DNA from: Alishewanella jeotgali KCTC 22429
GTDB taxonomy: Bacteria; Pseudomonadota; Gammaproteobacteria; Enterobacterales; Alteromonadaceae
Length of the DNA: 64,000 nucleotides
NCBI RefSeq assembly: GCF_000245735.1
Contig: NZ_AHTH01000012.1
Coordinates: 1 to 64,000, forward strand
Reading direction: 5' to 3'
The notes below the pieces were generated by a model, which worked only from the letters and a program-made list of their open reading frames with translations, was not told where the DNA came from and did no database searches. Position 1 is the first letter of the stretch; the number at the start of each line of letters is the position of its first letter. Shown piece by piece: positions 47,395 through 57,200 of this stretch. The translations under genes were made by a program, and so were the position numbers.

Positions 47395-48993
47395 TTACTG
47401 CGTGAATTCATAATAGGTCGGTGAGCCCGGACCAACCGGCAGCCCCAGTAAAAACACCCAGATATAAAACAGCACCACCCAACCGATAAAGAAAATCATG
47501 GTATAGGGCAGCATGGTAGCAATCAGGGTACCTATGCCTAGGTCTTTCTTATAGCGGGCAGCCACCGCCAGGATCAAGCCAAAATAGCTCATCATCGGGG
47601 TGATCAGGTTGGTTACCGAATCGCCAATGCGGTAAGCAGCCTGGATCACTTCGGGCGAGTAGCCGACAATCATTAGCATCGGTACGAAGATGGGCGCAAA
47701 AATTGCCCACTGTGCCGAGGCCGAGCCCAGCGACAGGTTAACAATGGCGCACATCGCAATAAAGAACACAAACAGCATCGGGCCGGTTAAACCGATATCC
47801 TGCAGTAAGTTCGCGCCTTTCACCGCCAGAATGGCCCCCAGATTCGACCAGCCAAAAAAGGCCACAAACTGCGCCGCAAAAAATACCAGCACGATATAGA
47901 GCCCCATCGAGCTGATGCTTTTCGCCATCGCATTAATCACATCGCGGTCGGTTTGCATGGTGCCGACCACCTTGCCATAAACAAAGCCCGGAATCGCAAA
48001 GGACACAAAGATAAACACCACTATGCCTTTTAAGAAAGGCGAATCGGCGACTAAGCCGGTATCCGGGTGGCGCAGCACACCATCGGCCGGCACCACGCTA
48101 AGTGCCAATAGCAAACAAATACCGAGAAAAGCTAAACCGGCCAGCTTTAAACCCTTACGCTCCTGCGCGCTAAGCTGCTCCAGCTTTTGTTCGCCCAAAT
48201 CGACGGCAGCTTCACTCACGTTATATTTGCCCAGTTTCGGCTCAACAATTTTTTCAGTGACAAAGGCACCCAGGCCAGCAATAACAAAGGTGCTGACAAT
48301 CATAAAGAACCAGTTTGCTTCCGGGCCGACTACATAGTTCGGGTCAATCAGATTCGCTGCCGAGGTGGTAAAGCCGGCCAGTAACGGATCGACAGTGCCG
48401 ATAAAGAGGTTAGCGCTGTAGCCACCGGATACGCCGGCAAAGGCCGCCGCTAAACCCGCCAGCGGATGGCGCCCCAGCGAGTGGAAAATTACTGCCGCCA
48501 TCGGGATCAGTACCACATAGCCCAGCTCAGAAGCGGTATTCGAGATAATACCGGCAAAGACTATAGTCACTGTGACCATGCGCTTAGAGGCATTCATCAC
48601 CAGGCCGCGCATGGCGGCAGAAATCAGACCGGAATGTTCGGCAATACTGACCCCCAGTAACGCAACCAGCACCACGCCCAGTGGCGGGAAGTTGGTAAAG
48701 TTGGTGACCAGATTCGAGACAATACGCTGCAAGCCATCTACATTCATCAGGCTGACTACCCGGATCATGCCATCGGCGGCGCGACCGGCAGTGCCTTCTG
48801 GGCGAGGATCGACAGCACTGAAATCAAAGTAACCGGCAATACCGCTGCCAATCACCACAGCCAGCGCAAAGCAGGCAAACAGCGTAACCGGATGCGGTAA
48901 TAAATTACCTAAAAATTCTACGGTATCGAGAAAGCGGGTAAACCAGCCACGTTGTTCCGGGGCGCCTTGCGGCGTCCTGCTGGTAGTTGTCAT
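47395..48993 (-). CDS. AbgT family transporter
   Basis: A 532-residue inner-membrane carrier with about ten to twelve membrane segments. Family stretches are FPPLGVVLVALLGVSIAEHSGLI, GIISNTASELGYVVLIPMAA and YSANLFIGTVDPLLAG; LITPMMSYFGLI lies near the C-terminus. AbgT imports p-aminobenzoyl-glutamate in E. coli, but several relatives export sulfonamides or move other acids, so the substrate is open. The ATG at 48993 follows AGAGGA. It is divergent from hbdH. Confidence 0.9.
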   Translation of the reverse strand: MTTTSRTPQGAPEQRGWFTRFLDTVEFLGNLLPHPVTLFACFALAVVIGSGIAGYFDFSAVDPRPEGTAGRAADGMIRVVSLMNVDGLQRIVSNLVTNFTNFPPLGVVLVALLGVSIAEHSGLISAAMRGLVMNASKRMVTVTIVFAGIISNTASELGYVVLIPMAAVIFHSLGRHPLAGLAAAFAGVSGGYSANLFIGTVDPLLAGFTTSAANLIDPNYVVGPEANWFFMIVSTFVIAGLGAFVTEKIVEPKLGKYNVSEAAVDLGEQKLEQLSAQERKGLKLAGLAFLGICLLLALSVVPADGVLRHPDTGLVADSPFLKGIVVFIFVSFAIPGFVYGKVVGTMQTDRDVINAMAKSISSMGLYIVLVFFAAQFVAFFGWSNLGAILAVKGANLLQDIGLTGPMLFVFFIAMCAIVNLSLGSASAQWAIFAPIFVPMLMIVGYSPEVIQAAYRIGDSVTNLITPMMSYFGLILAVAARYKKDLGIGTLIATMLPYTMIFFIGWVVLFYIWVFLLGLPVGPGSPTYYEFTQ

Positions 48994-49304
48994 AGGTGTA
49001 TCCTCTTGGTCTGCGGTAGGCACTGTCTTGGCAGGCCTTTGTTCTGGCTCTGGTTTTTAGTGGACAACAACGCTCAGCAAGCTAATGCCGACAGTTTGTC
49101 ATGGCGCAACCAGGCCCGATTATTATATAAAGTGGCTAAAGTTATCATAAGACGCCGCCTTAGCAAAGGCGCGCTGCCGCAGCTGACCGGCGCTTTAGCC
49201 TGCCGGCAGCAGCACCAAACTGCGGGTTATAGCACTAAAGTACCGTTGAGGAAGCGGCCACGCTTTTCTAGTATCGCAGCATAACCCTTTGCCGGAGAGA
49301 GAAA
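48994..49304. other. Divergent intergenic region, abgT-family gene / hbdH
   Basis: 311 bases without a gene. It should contain both promoters; a short AT-rich part is at 49118-49155. I see no clear operator, repeat or RNA. Confidence 0.4.
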
Positions 49305-50054
49305 ATGCGGGTACTGATTACAGGAGCAACAGGTGGTATTGGCTTTGCGGTCGCGGAGGCCTTTGCCGCCGCCGGCTATCAGGTGGTACTGGCCGATTTG
49401 GATGAAGGCTTGCTCAACACCAAGGCGTTGTTGTTGCGCAGCCGTGGCTATCAGGCCGACTGCTGCGTGCTGGATGTGACCAATGCCGAGCACATTGCGG
49501 CCTGTGCCGCGCGTTTTCCGGCCGATATTCTGGTCAATAATGCCGGTATTCAGCATGTGGCGCGGCTGGAAGACTTTCCACCGGAAAAGTGGCAGCTGCT
49601 AATTGACGTGATGCTGACCGGCCCGGCGATGCTGACCCGCGCCATGCTACCGCAGATGCGCGCCAACAACTTTGGTCGGATAATTAATATTGGCTCTATT
49701 CATGCGCTGGTCGCCTCGCCGTTTAAATCGGCCTATGTCGCTGCTAAACACGGCCTGCTGGGCTTTAGTAAGGTGGTGGCGCTGGAGAATGCTGACTGTA
49801 ATTTGACGATCAATACGATCTGTCCGGCTTATGTCAAAACGCCACTGGTAGAAAAACAGATCGCCGCCCAGGCCAAGGAGCATAATCTGACCGAACAACA
49901 GGTCGTGGAGCAGATTATGCTAGCACCAATGCCGCAAAAAGCCTTTATTGATGTCAGTGAAATTGCTCAGACCGCGCTGTTTTTATGCCAGGACGCCGCC
50001 AAACATATCACCGCGCAAACGCTGGTATTGGACGGTGGCTGGACGGCGCGCTAG
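49305..50054 (+). CDS. 3-hydroxybutyrate dehydrogenase
   Basis: A 249-residue short-chain dehydrogenase that oxidises D-3-hydroxybutyrate to acetoacetate with NAD. The NAD motif is GATGGIGFAVA. NNAGIQHVARLEDFP is the segment typical of this enzyme. The catalytic Ser and Y-x3-K are in NIGSIHALVASPFKSAYVAAKHG, and NTICPAYVKTPLVEKQI matches the substrate loop. GAGAGAAA precedes the ATG. It is 40 bases upstream of the CrbS-like kinase, which suggests joint regulation with short-chain acid use. Confidence 0.9.
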   Translation: MRVLITGATGGIGFAVAEAFAAAGYQVVLADLDEGLLNTKALLLRSRGYQADCCVLDVTNAEHIAACAARFPADILVNNAGIQHVARLEDFPPEKWQLLIDVMLTGPAMLTRAMLPQMRANNFGRIINIGSIHALVASPFKSAYVAAKHGLLGFSKVVALENADCNLTINTICPAYVKTPLVEKQIAAQAKEHNLTEQQVVEQIMLAPMPQKAFIDVSEIAQTALFLCQDAAKHITAQTLVLDGGWTAR

Positions 50055-50094
50055 CAAGTTGCCCACTTCTTCGGCACAATCAGCTTAATCTTTT

Positions 50095-53000
50095 ATGCAA
50101 GCTGCGGCTGAAATGATTCAAAATGCCAGCGGCATCGGTCTGGCGACCCTTGCTGCCATCTCATTGCTGTATTTACTGGTGCTGTATTCGGTGGGCTTAT
50201 TTGGCCGCCGGGTCAGTGCCGGCCATCCGCTGGCGCCCTGGGTTTTTAGTTTAGCACTGTCGATTTACTGCACCTCCTGGGCGTTCTATGGCGTGACCGC
50301 ACAGGCAGTGGTTAATGGCTGGTGGCTGCCGCCAACCTATATCGGCTCTTTTATCCTGTTCTGGTTTGGCTTTAAGTTGGTGGCGCGTATCGCCATTGCC
50401 TGTCGCCGCTACCGCATTACCTCCATTGCTGACTTTATCGCCACCCGCTTTGGTCATTCCCGGCTGCTGGCAGTATTAACCACCGTGATCCTGTTTTTGG
50501 CGGTGATGCCCTATGTCGCACTGCAGTTGCAGGCGGTGGCCACCAGTATTAATACGCTGGTGGGCAGCGAAACCGGTGAGCATTGGTATACCGATACCGG
50601 GCTCTATGTGTGCCTGTGGATGGCGGTATTTGCGATGTTGTTTGTCAGCAAAAGTGCCAAGGCACACCAGCCTAACCCCGGCCTGATGACCGCCATTGCT
50701 TTTGAGTCTTTGGTCAAGTTACTGGCATTGCTGGCCATTGGGGCCTTTGTGGTTTGGGGCATGTTTGATGGCTTTGCCGATATTTTCCAGCGCGCGGCCG
50801 ACAGCGAAGCCGTGCAGCAGGTGCAACAGCGTGCGCTGCCGGCACATACCTATTGGGTGCATGTGCTGCTCGGTTTTGCCGCCACCCTCTGTTTACCGCG
50901 GCAGTTTCACGTCAGCTTTGTCGAAAACCAGCGCCTGAGCCATTTACGCAGCGCGCGCTGGCTATTTCCGCTCTATCTGCTCCTAATGGGGATCTTTACG
51001 CTTCCGCTGGGGCTGGCCGGGGTAATGTTACTGGGCAGTCAGGCCAATATTGATTTGGTGGTATTACAACTGCCGCTGGCGGCTAACCGCACTGATATTG
51101 CGCTGCTGGCCTATCTGGGCGGCTTTTCGGCAGCGACCAGTATGGTGGTGGTGGCGTCGGTTGTATTGGGGATCCTGATCACCAACGAATTACTGGTGCC
51201 GCTGTTATTCCGGCGCCGCCGGCTGACCGAAACTCACCAGAACCCGATTAAAATTGCCACCCTGCGCCGGCTATCAATGCTACTGGTGTTGTTAATCGGC
51301 TTTATTTATTACCGCGCCGTCGGCAGTGGCACGGCGCTGGCACAGCTGGGTTTAATGGCCTTTGCCCTGGTCGCCCAACTGGCACCGGTACTGATCCTGG
51401 GACTGTTATCGCGGCGCATTAACCGCAGCGGCGCCATTGCCGGCCTGATTAGCGGTGCGCTGATCTGGGCCTATATCCTGCTGCTGCCCGAACTGGTACG
51501 AGCCGGTGTTTTCCACAGTGATTTGCTGCAGCAAGGGCCTTTTGGTATCGGCCTGCTGGCACCGCAGCAATTATTCGGCTGGCAGAGCGACAGCATTACG
51601 CTGGGGGTGGTGTTAAGCCTGAGTGTAAACTGTCTGATGATTCTGCTGGTGAGCCAGTTTAGCAAAACCGGTTTAGGCGAATATCTGCAGGGCAGCCGCT
51701 TTTTACGCCATAGCCGTGCCAGTGGCACTAAACCGCAGTTACAGCTGACCAGCGAGGAGTGTGTTTTACTGGTCAGGCGCTTTGCCGGCGAGCGCGAAGC
51801 GCAGCGGCTGTTACAGCGCAATCTTAAACAACCGGCAACTGAGCTGCAGCGCCAGGCGCCGGCTAATCTGATCCAGGCCACCGAGCGCAGCCTCGCAGCG
51901 GTGCTGGGTGGAGCCTCGATGCGTCTGGTAATAGATGCGGTGAGCCGCCATCATCCGCTGCCGATGGAAACGGTCGAACGCTTTGTCGATGAGGCCAGTC
52001 AGGTGTTTCGCTTTAACCAAAATTTGCTGTTATCAACCATCGACAATATCAGCCAGGGCATTGCTGTGGTGGATGCCGAGCAGCGGCTGATCGCCTGGAA
52101 CCGGCGCTATATTGAGATGTTTGACTACCCGGCCGGTATGGTCGAAGTCGGCAAACCCGTTGCCGAGCTGATCCGCTTTAATTTGCAGCGCGGCCTGATC
52201 GACAGCGCCGATATTGAAGCTGAAATTCAAAAACGTATCGGCTATTTACGCCAGGGCAGCCCCTATAAGGTGCAGCGGCAGCAGCAGGATGGCCGGGTGC
52301 TGGAAATTCAGGGTAACCCGCTGCCCGGTGGCGGCTTTGTCACTACCTATACCGATGTCAGCTCCTTTATTGCCGTACAGCAACAGCTGGAGCAAAGTAA
52401 CCAGTTGCTGGAACAACGGGTAACGGAGCGCACCAGCGAGCTGCAGCAGCTGAATAATCAGCTGCAAAAAACCCAGCGCCAGCTCGAGGCCAGTACCCAG
52501 GCCAAGACCCGCTTTTTTGCTGCTGCCAGCCATGATTTGATGCAGCCTTTTAATGCCGCCGCCCTCTTTGCCAGCTTATTGCGGCAAAAGTGTACAGAGC
52601 CTGAGCTGCAGCAGCTAAGCAGTAACCTTAGTCAGTCACTGGACTCAGCTGAAGAATTACTGACGGCCATTCTCGATCTGACCAAGCTCGACTCCGGTAT
52701 TGTGAAACCGCATTATCAGCCGGTAGCGGTCACGCAACTGCTGCAGGATCTGGCGCGTGACGCTGCAGTGTTGGCCGAGCGCAAAGGGCTGAGTTTCAGG
52801 TTACATAGCAGCAAGCTAACGGTTAATACCGACCGCAAGCTGCTAAAGCGGGTGCTGCAAAACCTGCTGGCCAATGCGATTCGTTATACGCCAAGCGGCC
52901 GGGTGGTACTGGGGGTGAAACGTAGCGGCGGCCAGCTCAGAATTTGTGTGCTGGATACCGGTGTTGGCATTGCCGCTGCCGATCAGCAGCGTATTTTTGA

Positions 53001-53577
53001 AGAATTCCAGCAAGGCAGCCAACCCGACCAAAAGGGCCTCGGCTTAGGGCTGGCCATTGCGCATCGGATTAGTACCATGCTGCAGCATCCGTTACAGCTG
53101 CAGTCGATAGAAGGCCATGGCAGCTGCTTTAGTGTCGCGGTGCCGCTCAGCGCAGCCAGCCAGACCGCCGCCAGCAGTGCCCTGCTGCCAAATGAAGTCA
53201 GCGCCAGCTTTTCTGATAAAAAGATCCTGCTGCTGGATAACGAACCCCAGCTATTAAAGGCCGTACAGAGTCTGCTGCAAAGCTGGCACTGCGAAGTAAA
53301 GGCCGTAAGCCAACCCGCCGAGGCGCTGACGGCACTGCAACAGGGCTTTGTCCCGGACCTGTGTTTATTTGACTACCATTTGGACAATAACGCCACCGGC
53401 ATCGAGGTCGCCAATCAACTCAGCGCCCATTTAGCTTTAACCGCACCGGTGATTATCCACTCTGCCGATCATGACCAACAGATCCGCGAGTTAGCGCTAA
53501 ATAGCGGTTATTACTTTTTACTAAAACCGTTAAAGCCAGCAGCATTAAAGCGCTTATTTCAGCGGTTGTTGAAATAA
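50095..53577 (+). CDS. Transporter-fused hybrid histidine kinase (CrbS-like)
   Basis: 1160 residues. The first 520 or so form a sodium/solute-symporter-like domain with about 13 membrane helices (SWAFYGVTAQAV, then RFHV-type and FSAATSMVVVASV stretches). A linker of the STAC type, a PAS domain (about 640-760) and a short coiled coil follow. HisKA has AASHDLMQPFNAA with the phospho-His near residue 812. The ATPase has LLANAIRYTP and GLGLGLAIAH. A C-terminal receiver has its Asp in CLFDYHL near 1092. This is the domain order of CrbS, which with CrbR switches on acetyl-CoA synthetase. A crbR-like gene lies at 60388, beyond an inserted island. Confidence 0.9.
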   Translation: MQAAAEMIQNASGIGLATLAAISLLYLLVLYSVGLFGRRVSAGHPLAPWVFSLALSIYCTSWAFYGVTAQAVVNGWWLPPTYIGSFILFWFGFKLVARIAIACRRYRITSIADFIATRFGHSRLLAVLTTVILFLAVMPYVALQLQAVATSINTLVGSETGEHWYTDTGLYVCLWMAVFAMLFVSKSAKAHQPNPGLMTAIAFESLVKLLALLAIGAFVVWGMFDGFADIFQRAADSEAVQQVQQRALPAHTYWVHVLLGFAATLCLPRQFHVSFVENQRLSHLRSARWLFPLYLLLMGIFTLPLGLAGVMLLGSQANIDLVVLQLPLAANRTDIALLAYLGGFSAATSMVVVASVVLGILITNELLVPLLFRRRRLTETHQNPIKIATLRRLSMLLVLLIGFIYYRAVGSGTALAQLGLMAFALVAQLAPVLILGLLSRRINRSGAIAGLISGALIWAYILLLPELVRAGVFHSDLLQQGPFGIGLLAPQQLFGWQSDSITLGVVLSLSVNCLMILLVSQFSKTGLGEYLQGSRFLRHSRASGTKPQLQLTSEECVLLVRRFAGEREAQRLLQRNLKQPATELQRQAPANLIQATERSLAAVLGGASMRLVIDAVSRHHPLPMETVERFVDEASQVFRFNQNLLLSTIDNISQGIAVVDAEQRLIAWNRRYIEMFDYPAGMVEVGKPVAELIRFNLQRGLIDSADIEAEIQKRIGYLRQGSPYKVQRQQQDGRVLEIQGNPLPGGGFVTTYTDVSSFIAVQQQLEQSNQLLEQRVTERTSELQQLNNQLQKTQRQLEASTQAKTRFFAAASHDLMQPFNAAALFASLLRQKCTEPELQQLSSNLSQSLDSAEELLTAILDLTKLDSGIVKPHYQPVAVTQLLQDLARDAAVLAERKGLSFRLHSSKLTVNTDRKLLKRVLQNLLANAIRYTPSGRVVLGVKRSGGQLRICVLDTGVGIAAADQQRIFEEFQQGSQPDQKGLGLGLAIAHRISTMLQHPLQLQSIEGHGSCFSVAVPLSAASQTAASSALLPNEVSASFSDKKILLLDNEPQLLKAVQSLLQSWHCEVKAVSQPAEALTALQQGFVPDLCLFDYHLDNNATGIEVANQLSAHLALTAPVIIHSADHDQQIRELALNSGYYFLLKPLKPAALKRLFQRLLK

Positions 53578-53750
53578 GTACAGTTAGGTTTGGTTGCTGG
53601 CGCTGCACCACATTGACAGCCCTGCTGGTGATGACTGATCACTTCTACTGAAATTCACTGACCAGGCAGCTGTTGGTTTTGCACATGTTGGATAGAAAAA
53701 AGGACACCGGTTTATGGGTGTCCATTTGTTTAATTTATAGTTTACGAGCA

Positions 53751-53981
53751 TTTATTGAAGCTCAAGGTTGCGTGGCCAATATTCCGAGGAAAGAGAACAG
53801 CAAAACAGGGAATGGCCATATGGACTGGTGCCTTTATAAGTACCGGCACTTGGTTGAGAACGCCGTTTTAAAGATTAAAAAATATCGGGCTATTGCTACT
53901 CGCTACGACAAACTGGCAAGAAACTACGCCAGTAATGTCGCGTTAGCCTTTGTCATGGTCTGGCTACCAATGCATTGCTGA
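53751..53981 (+). pseudogene. IS5-family transposase remnant (C-terminus)
   Basis: The frame holds only the C-terminal end of an IS5-type DDE transposase: ANIPRKENSK, then LYKYRHLVENAVLKIK and RAIATRYDKLARNYASNVALA, the usual end of such enzymes. The catalytic Glu region is the only active-site part left. No intact ends or N-terminus are visible, so it is a dead fragment. It marks the left edge of the AT-rich island. Confidence 0.85.
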
Positions 53982-54016
53982 ATAAAGTTTGAGCAAAGAT
54001 CAACAGCCTCTAGTGA

Positions 54017-54271
54017 TCAGCTGCCTTTTTTATTTATCCCTTTTATTAGATCAATAAATAAATATATGAACAGTCTTAAGTTAACTAGCACTACTATGAA
54101 AAGCAGAACGAAAAGTAACACCCAGAAATAATAATAGCTCATACTCAAATCCCAACTATAAATAACGCTGAGAAGTAAGGTGCCAATTACGCTTCCGAAA
54201 GCGCAATACAATATAAATCTGAGAAGGGCTCTTAAAGAGCTCATACTTCTATCATTAATTTTGTTTTTCAT
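54017..54271 (-). CDS. Small membrane protein downstream of the RHS gene
   Basis: 84 residues with two strong membrane helices (about residues 15-40 and 45-75) and a positively charged end (KGINKKGS). It overlaps the end of the RHS gene by 17 bases. A gene in this place is often an immunity or accessory protein for the RHS tip, but the sequence itself does not show that. An alternative ATG lies at 54244. The base composition is as AT-rich as the island. Confidence 0.6.
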   Translation of the reverse strand: MKNKINDRSMSSLRALLRFILYCAFGSVIGTLLLSVIYSWDLSMSYYYFWVLLFVLLFIVVLVNLRLFIYLFIDLIKGINKKGS

Positions 54272-57200
54272 ATAAATCTGTCGCTATTGTAATTGATGCC
54301 TCTGTTGCTACACCTGCAGCAGCACCTACGCTCGCTCCTGGCTGCGAGCCGAAAATAGCATTCGCTCGGCTATCCCCTAAAATTCTTTGAGCAGCATCCG
54401 CTTGCACTGCACCATTTACTCCGCCAGCAACTCCTCCGATAACCGCACCGGCAGCAGTATCCTTCAAAAGTTTTCCTCCATCAACAGCGCCTGTATCTGC
54501 ATACTGTGTCAGAGCGCTGGAAGTGGCACCTGAAGCAGCCCCTGAAACTAGTCCTTTCCCACCTTCAGTGAGAACTCTTGAAGCAGGTGAGCTTAAAGCA
54601 GTGCCCGTACCTCTAACAGCTGCATTTCCTGCAGCGGATGCTAGTCTAGAAGCTGCTCCTCCCACTCCACCAGAAACAGCACCAATAGCGGCAGACTGAC
54701 CAATTCTTCCCGGATCTAACTGAGAAAAGCCTTTTCCCTCAACCATAACTTGAACAGCGATTTCTGCAGCAGCCCCGATCAATGCTCCTATAGCAAAGTT
54801 TACAAATTCGCCATCAGGATCAACATATTTATATGGATTATTATTGGCATAAGCATACCGATTAAACCCCATAGCCAGATTACCACGTTGCATATGCCCC
54901 AGAAAATCTACCGGGTCATTGCTGTAAAACCGACCAATAATTGGATCATAATACCGCTGCTGCATATAGGTTAACTGCAGGTCATTATCTTCTACATGGC
55001 CGGTATAACCTGGCTCATCCGATTGAGTCCGAGGATCTGCATACTTGGCTACGAGCTGGCTGCCTAAGTAGTAATAGTCGGTATAACCATTGCTTTCGTA
55101 CGTACTCATCAAAACACCAGCGCTGTTATACAGACTATAGGTTTTTGCGCCGTTTTTGTTTTTGATTATCCGCCGACCATGGCCATCATAAACATAGCTA
55201 TTAATACCCGAGCTGGCTAAACGGTTTGCCCTGTTAAATGTAAAGGCTCTTACCCCATTATTAATGACATTTCCACGACTGTCGTAGCTAAAGCTCTGGC
55301 TAAAACTGCCACTGATGCTAGTAAGTCGGTTACTGCTATTGTAGGTGTAACTGATATCCTGGGTACCCAACGTTTTACGCGTGATATTGCCAAGAGCGTC
55401 ATAGTTAAAGCTGCCGGCACCCCAAAAACCGTTCGCGGTTTTTAAGCGGCCAAGTCCGTCATATGTCATGTTGGTAACACTATTGGACGGCGAGACTGAA
55501 TCGGTTATCGAGGTAAGATTACTGTTAGCATCATAACTGTACTGCTGTGACAGTAAGTTAGCCGATAGACTTACCCGGCGCTGCTCTGGTCGTTGCTGAC
55601 TATCTAGTGTTTGTGTAAAGGTTAATGCGTTGCCATAGTTGAAGCTTTTAAGTTGGCCATTTGGGAAGTACTGGGCATTGGTCGCATAACTACCACTGCT
55701 GAGTGTTCGACCTAAGGCATCAACGGTAAAGGTCACACTTCTGCCAGATGGATAACTTAAGGACGTTAACTGCCCCAGTGCATTGTATCCAGGGTCTAGC
55801 ACAAAGGTTAGGTTGTCGACATTAAGTAATTCTTTCTCTATCAGGCCAAGTGAATTGTATTGATACTCCCACGCAGTACTTCCTGAAGTCAGACTACTCA
55901 GGTTACCCTGCGCATCGTAGGTATAAAGGCTATTGCCGCTACTATCCGGATAGGTAATTTGCCGAATATTGCCGATATTGTCATAGCTAAAACTGGTTTT
56001 CTCACTCGCGAGCACACTCGCCGTAGCACAGGTGTTATTGGCACCGGACGCCCCTTTTGCTTCCCAAAGAATATCGCCAACCGCATTATAATCGTATGCC
56101 GTTGCTCCAACATCCGGACGGTACAGACGGCATAGCCGCTGCTGCGCATTGTAGTAGCGTGACTCTGTTACGCCACCCTGAACAATACTTGAGACATTGT
56201 CGAACACGTTATAGCTAATTGTTGTTGTGACATTCTCAGGTTGACTGATAAGCGAGGGGAGTTTTTGCTCTGGCGAACCAAATGCTCGATAGGTGGTAGT
56301 GGTACGGTTACCTAACGCATCAACTGTTTCTACACGATTGTTCGTTAAATAATAATAATCAACCCCCGTATTATCGACGGTGGAGTACTGCCGCTTAACC
56401 CGTTGCAACCCATCGTACAGGGTTGCCTGACCATTTGATTCATAATCATTTTCACTTGGAAACGACTTAAATACGGGCTGGTTATAGGCATCAAACTGCT
56501 GACGTACGTACACATTAATATTACGCGCTGTATCACGCTCACGAGTTAACAATGGCCTGAATAACGCATCCATTTCGATGCGCTTTTCATAGGCGCCGCG
56601 CCTTATCGTTTGAATAAAACGACCACTCTGATTGCTGTAGCTTATTGTTGTCGGTGCCCACGGTGAGGGGGGAGTAATAGAAGCCAGTCGACCGATGGCA
56701 TCATAGCTGTAACTCGTTGTGTAACCAAGGAAATTCGTTACGCTGGTAATTTCACCATAATTATTAACGGTTTGCGTTGCTGCTTGAGTGGGTGTAGCCG
56801 TATACCTCCCCGGTAACGTAATTTGTTGCGGAGTTCCCCGCATGTAGTTATTAAATTCAACCCAGCGGTTCGTTGCATTCAGGGATTGGCGCCTAACGCT
56901 CCCTGCTGCGTTACCAGTAGTATGATAGGTATAGGTGTTTATTAAACTCCCGAATTGATATTCTTGATGGGGTAATAATTTACTATCACTATTCGCTGCG
57001 TGGTAAGTCGTTTGCCGCACCGTTGTCCAATTTATATTATCCGCAGAAATCTCGACCGTTGTTGGTAGATTTAGCACCCAAAGCGACGTATCGTGCTGAT
57101 AGCGTAATCGTTTGTAACGTACACCACTTGGCCCAGTCTCTGTAATCAACTCAGGCTGGCTAAAGATGTTATAAGCACTGTAACTTGTATTATAAGACGT

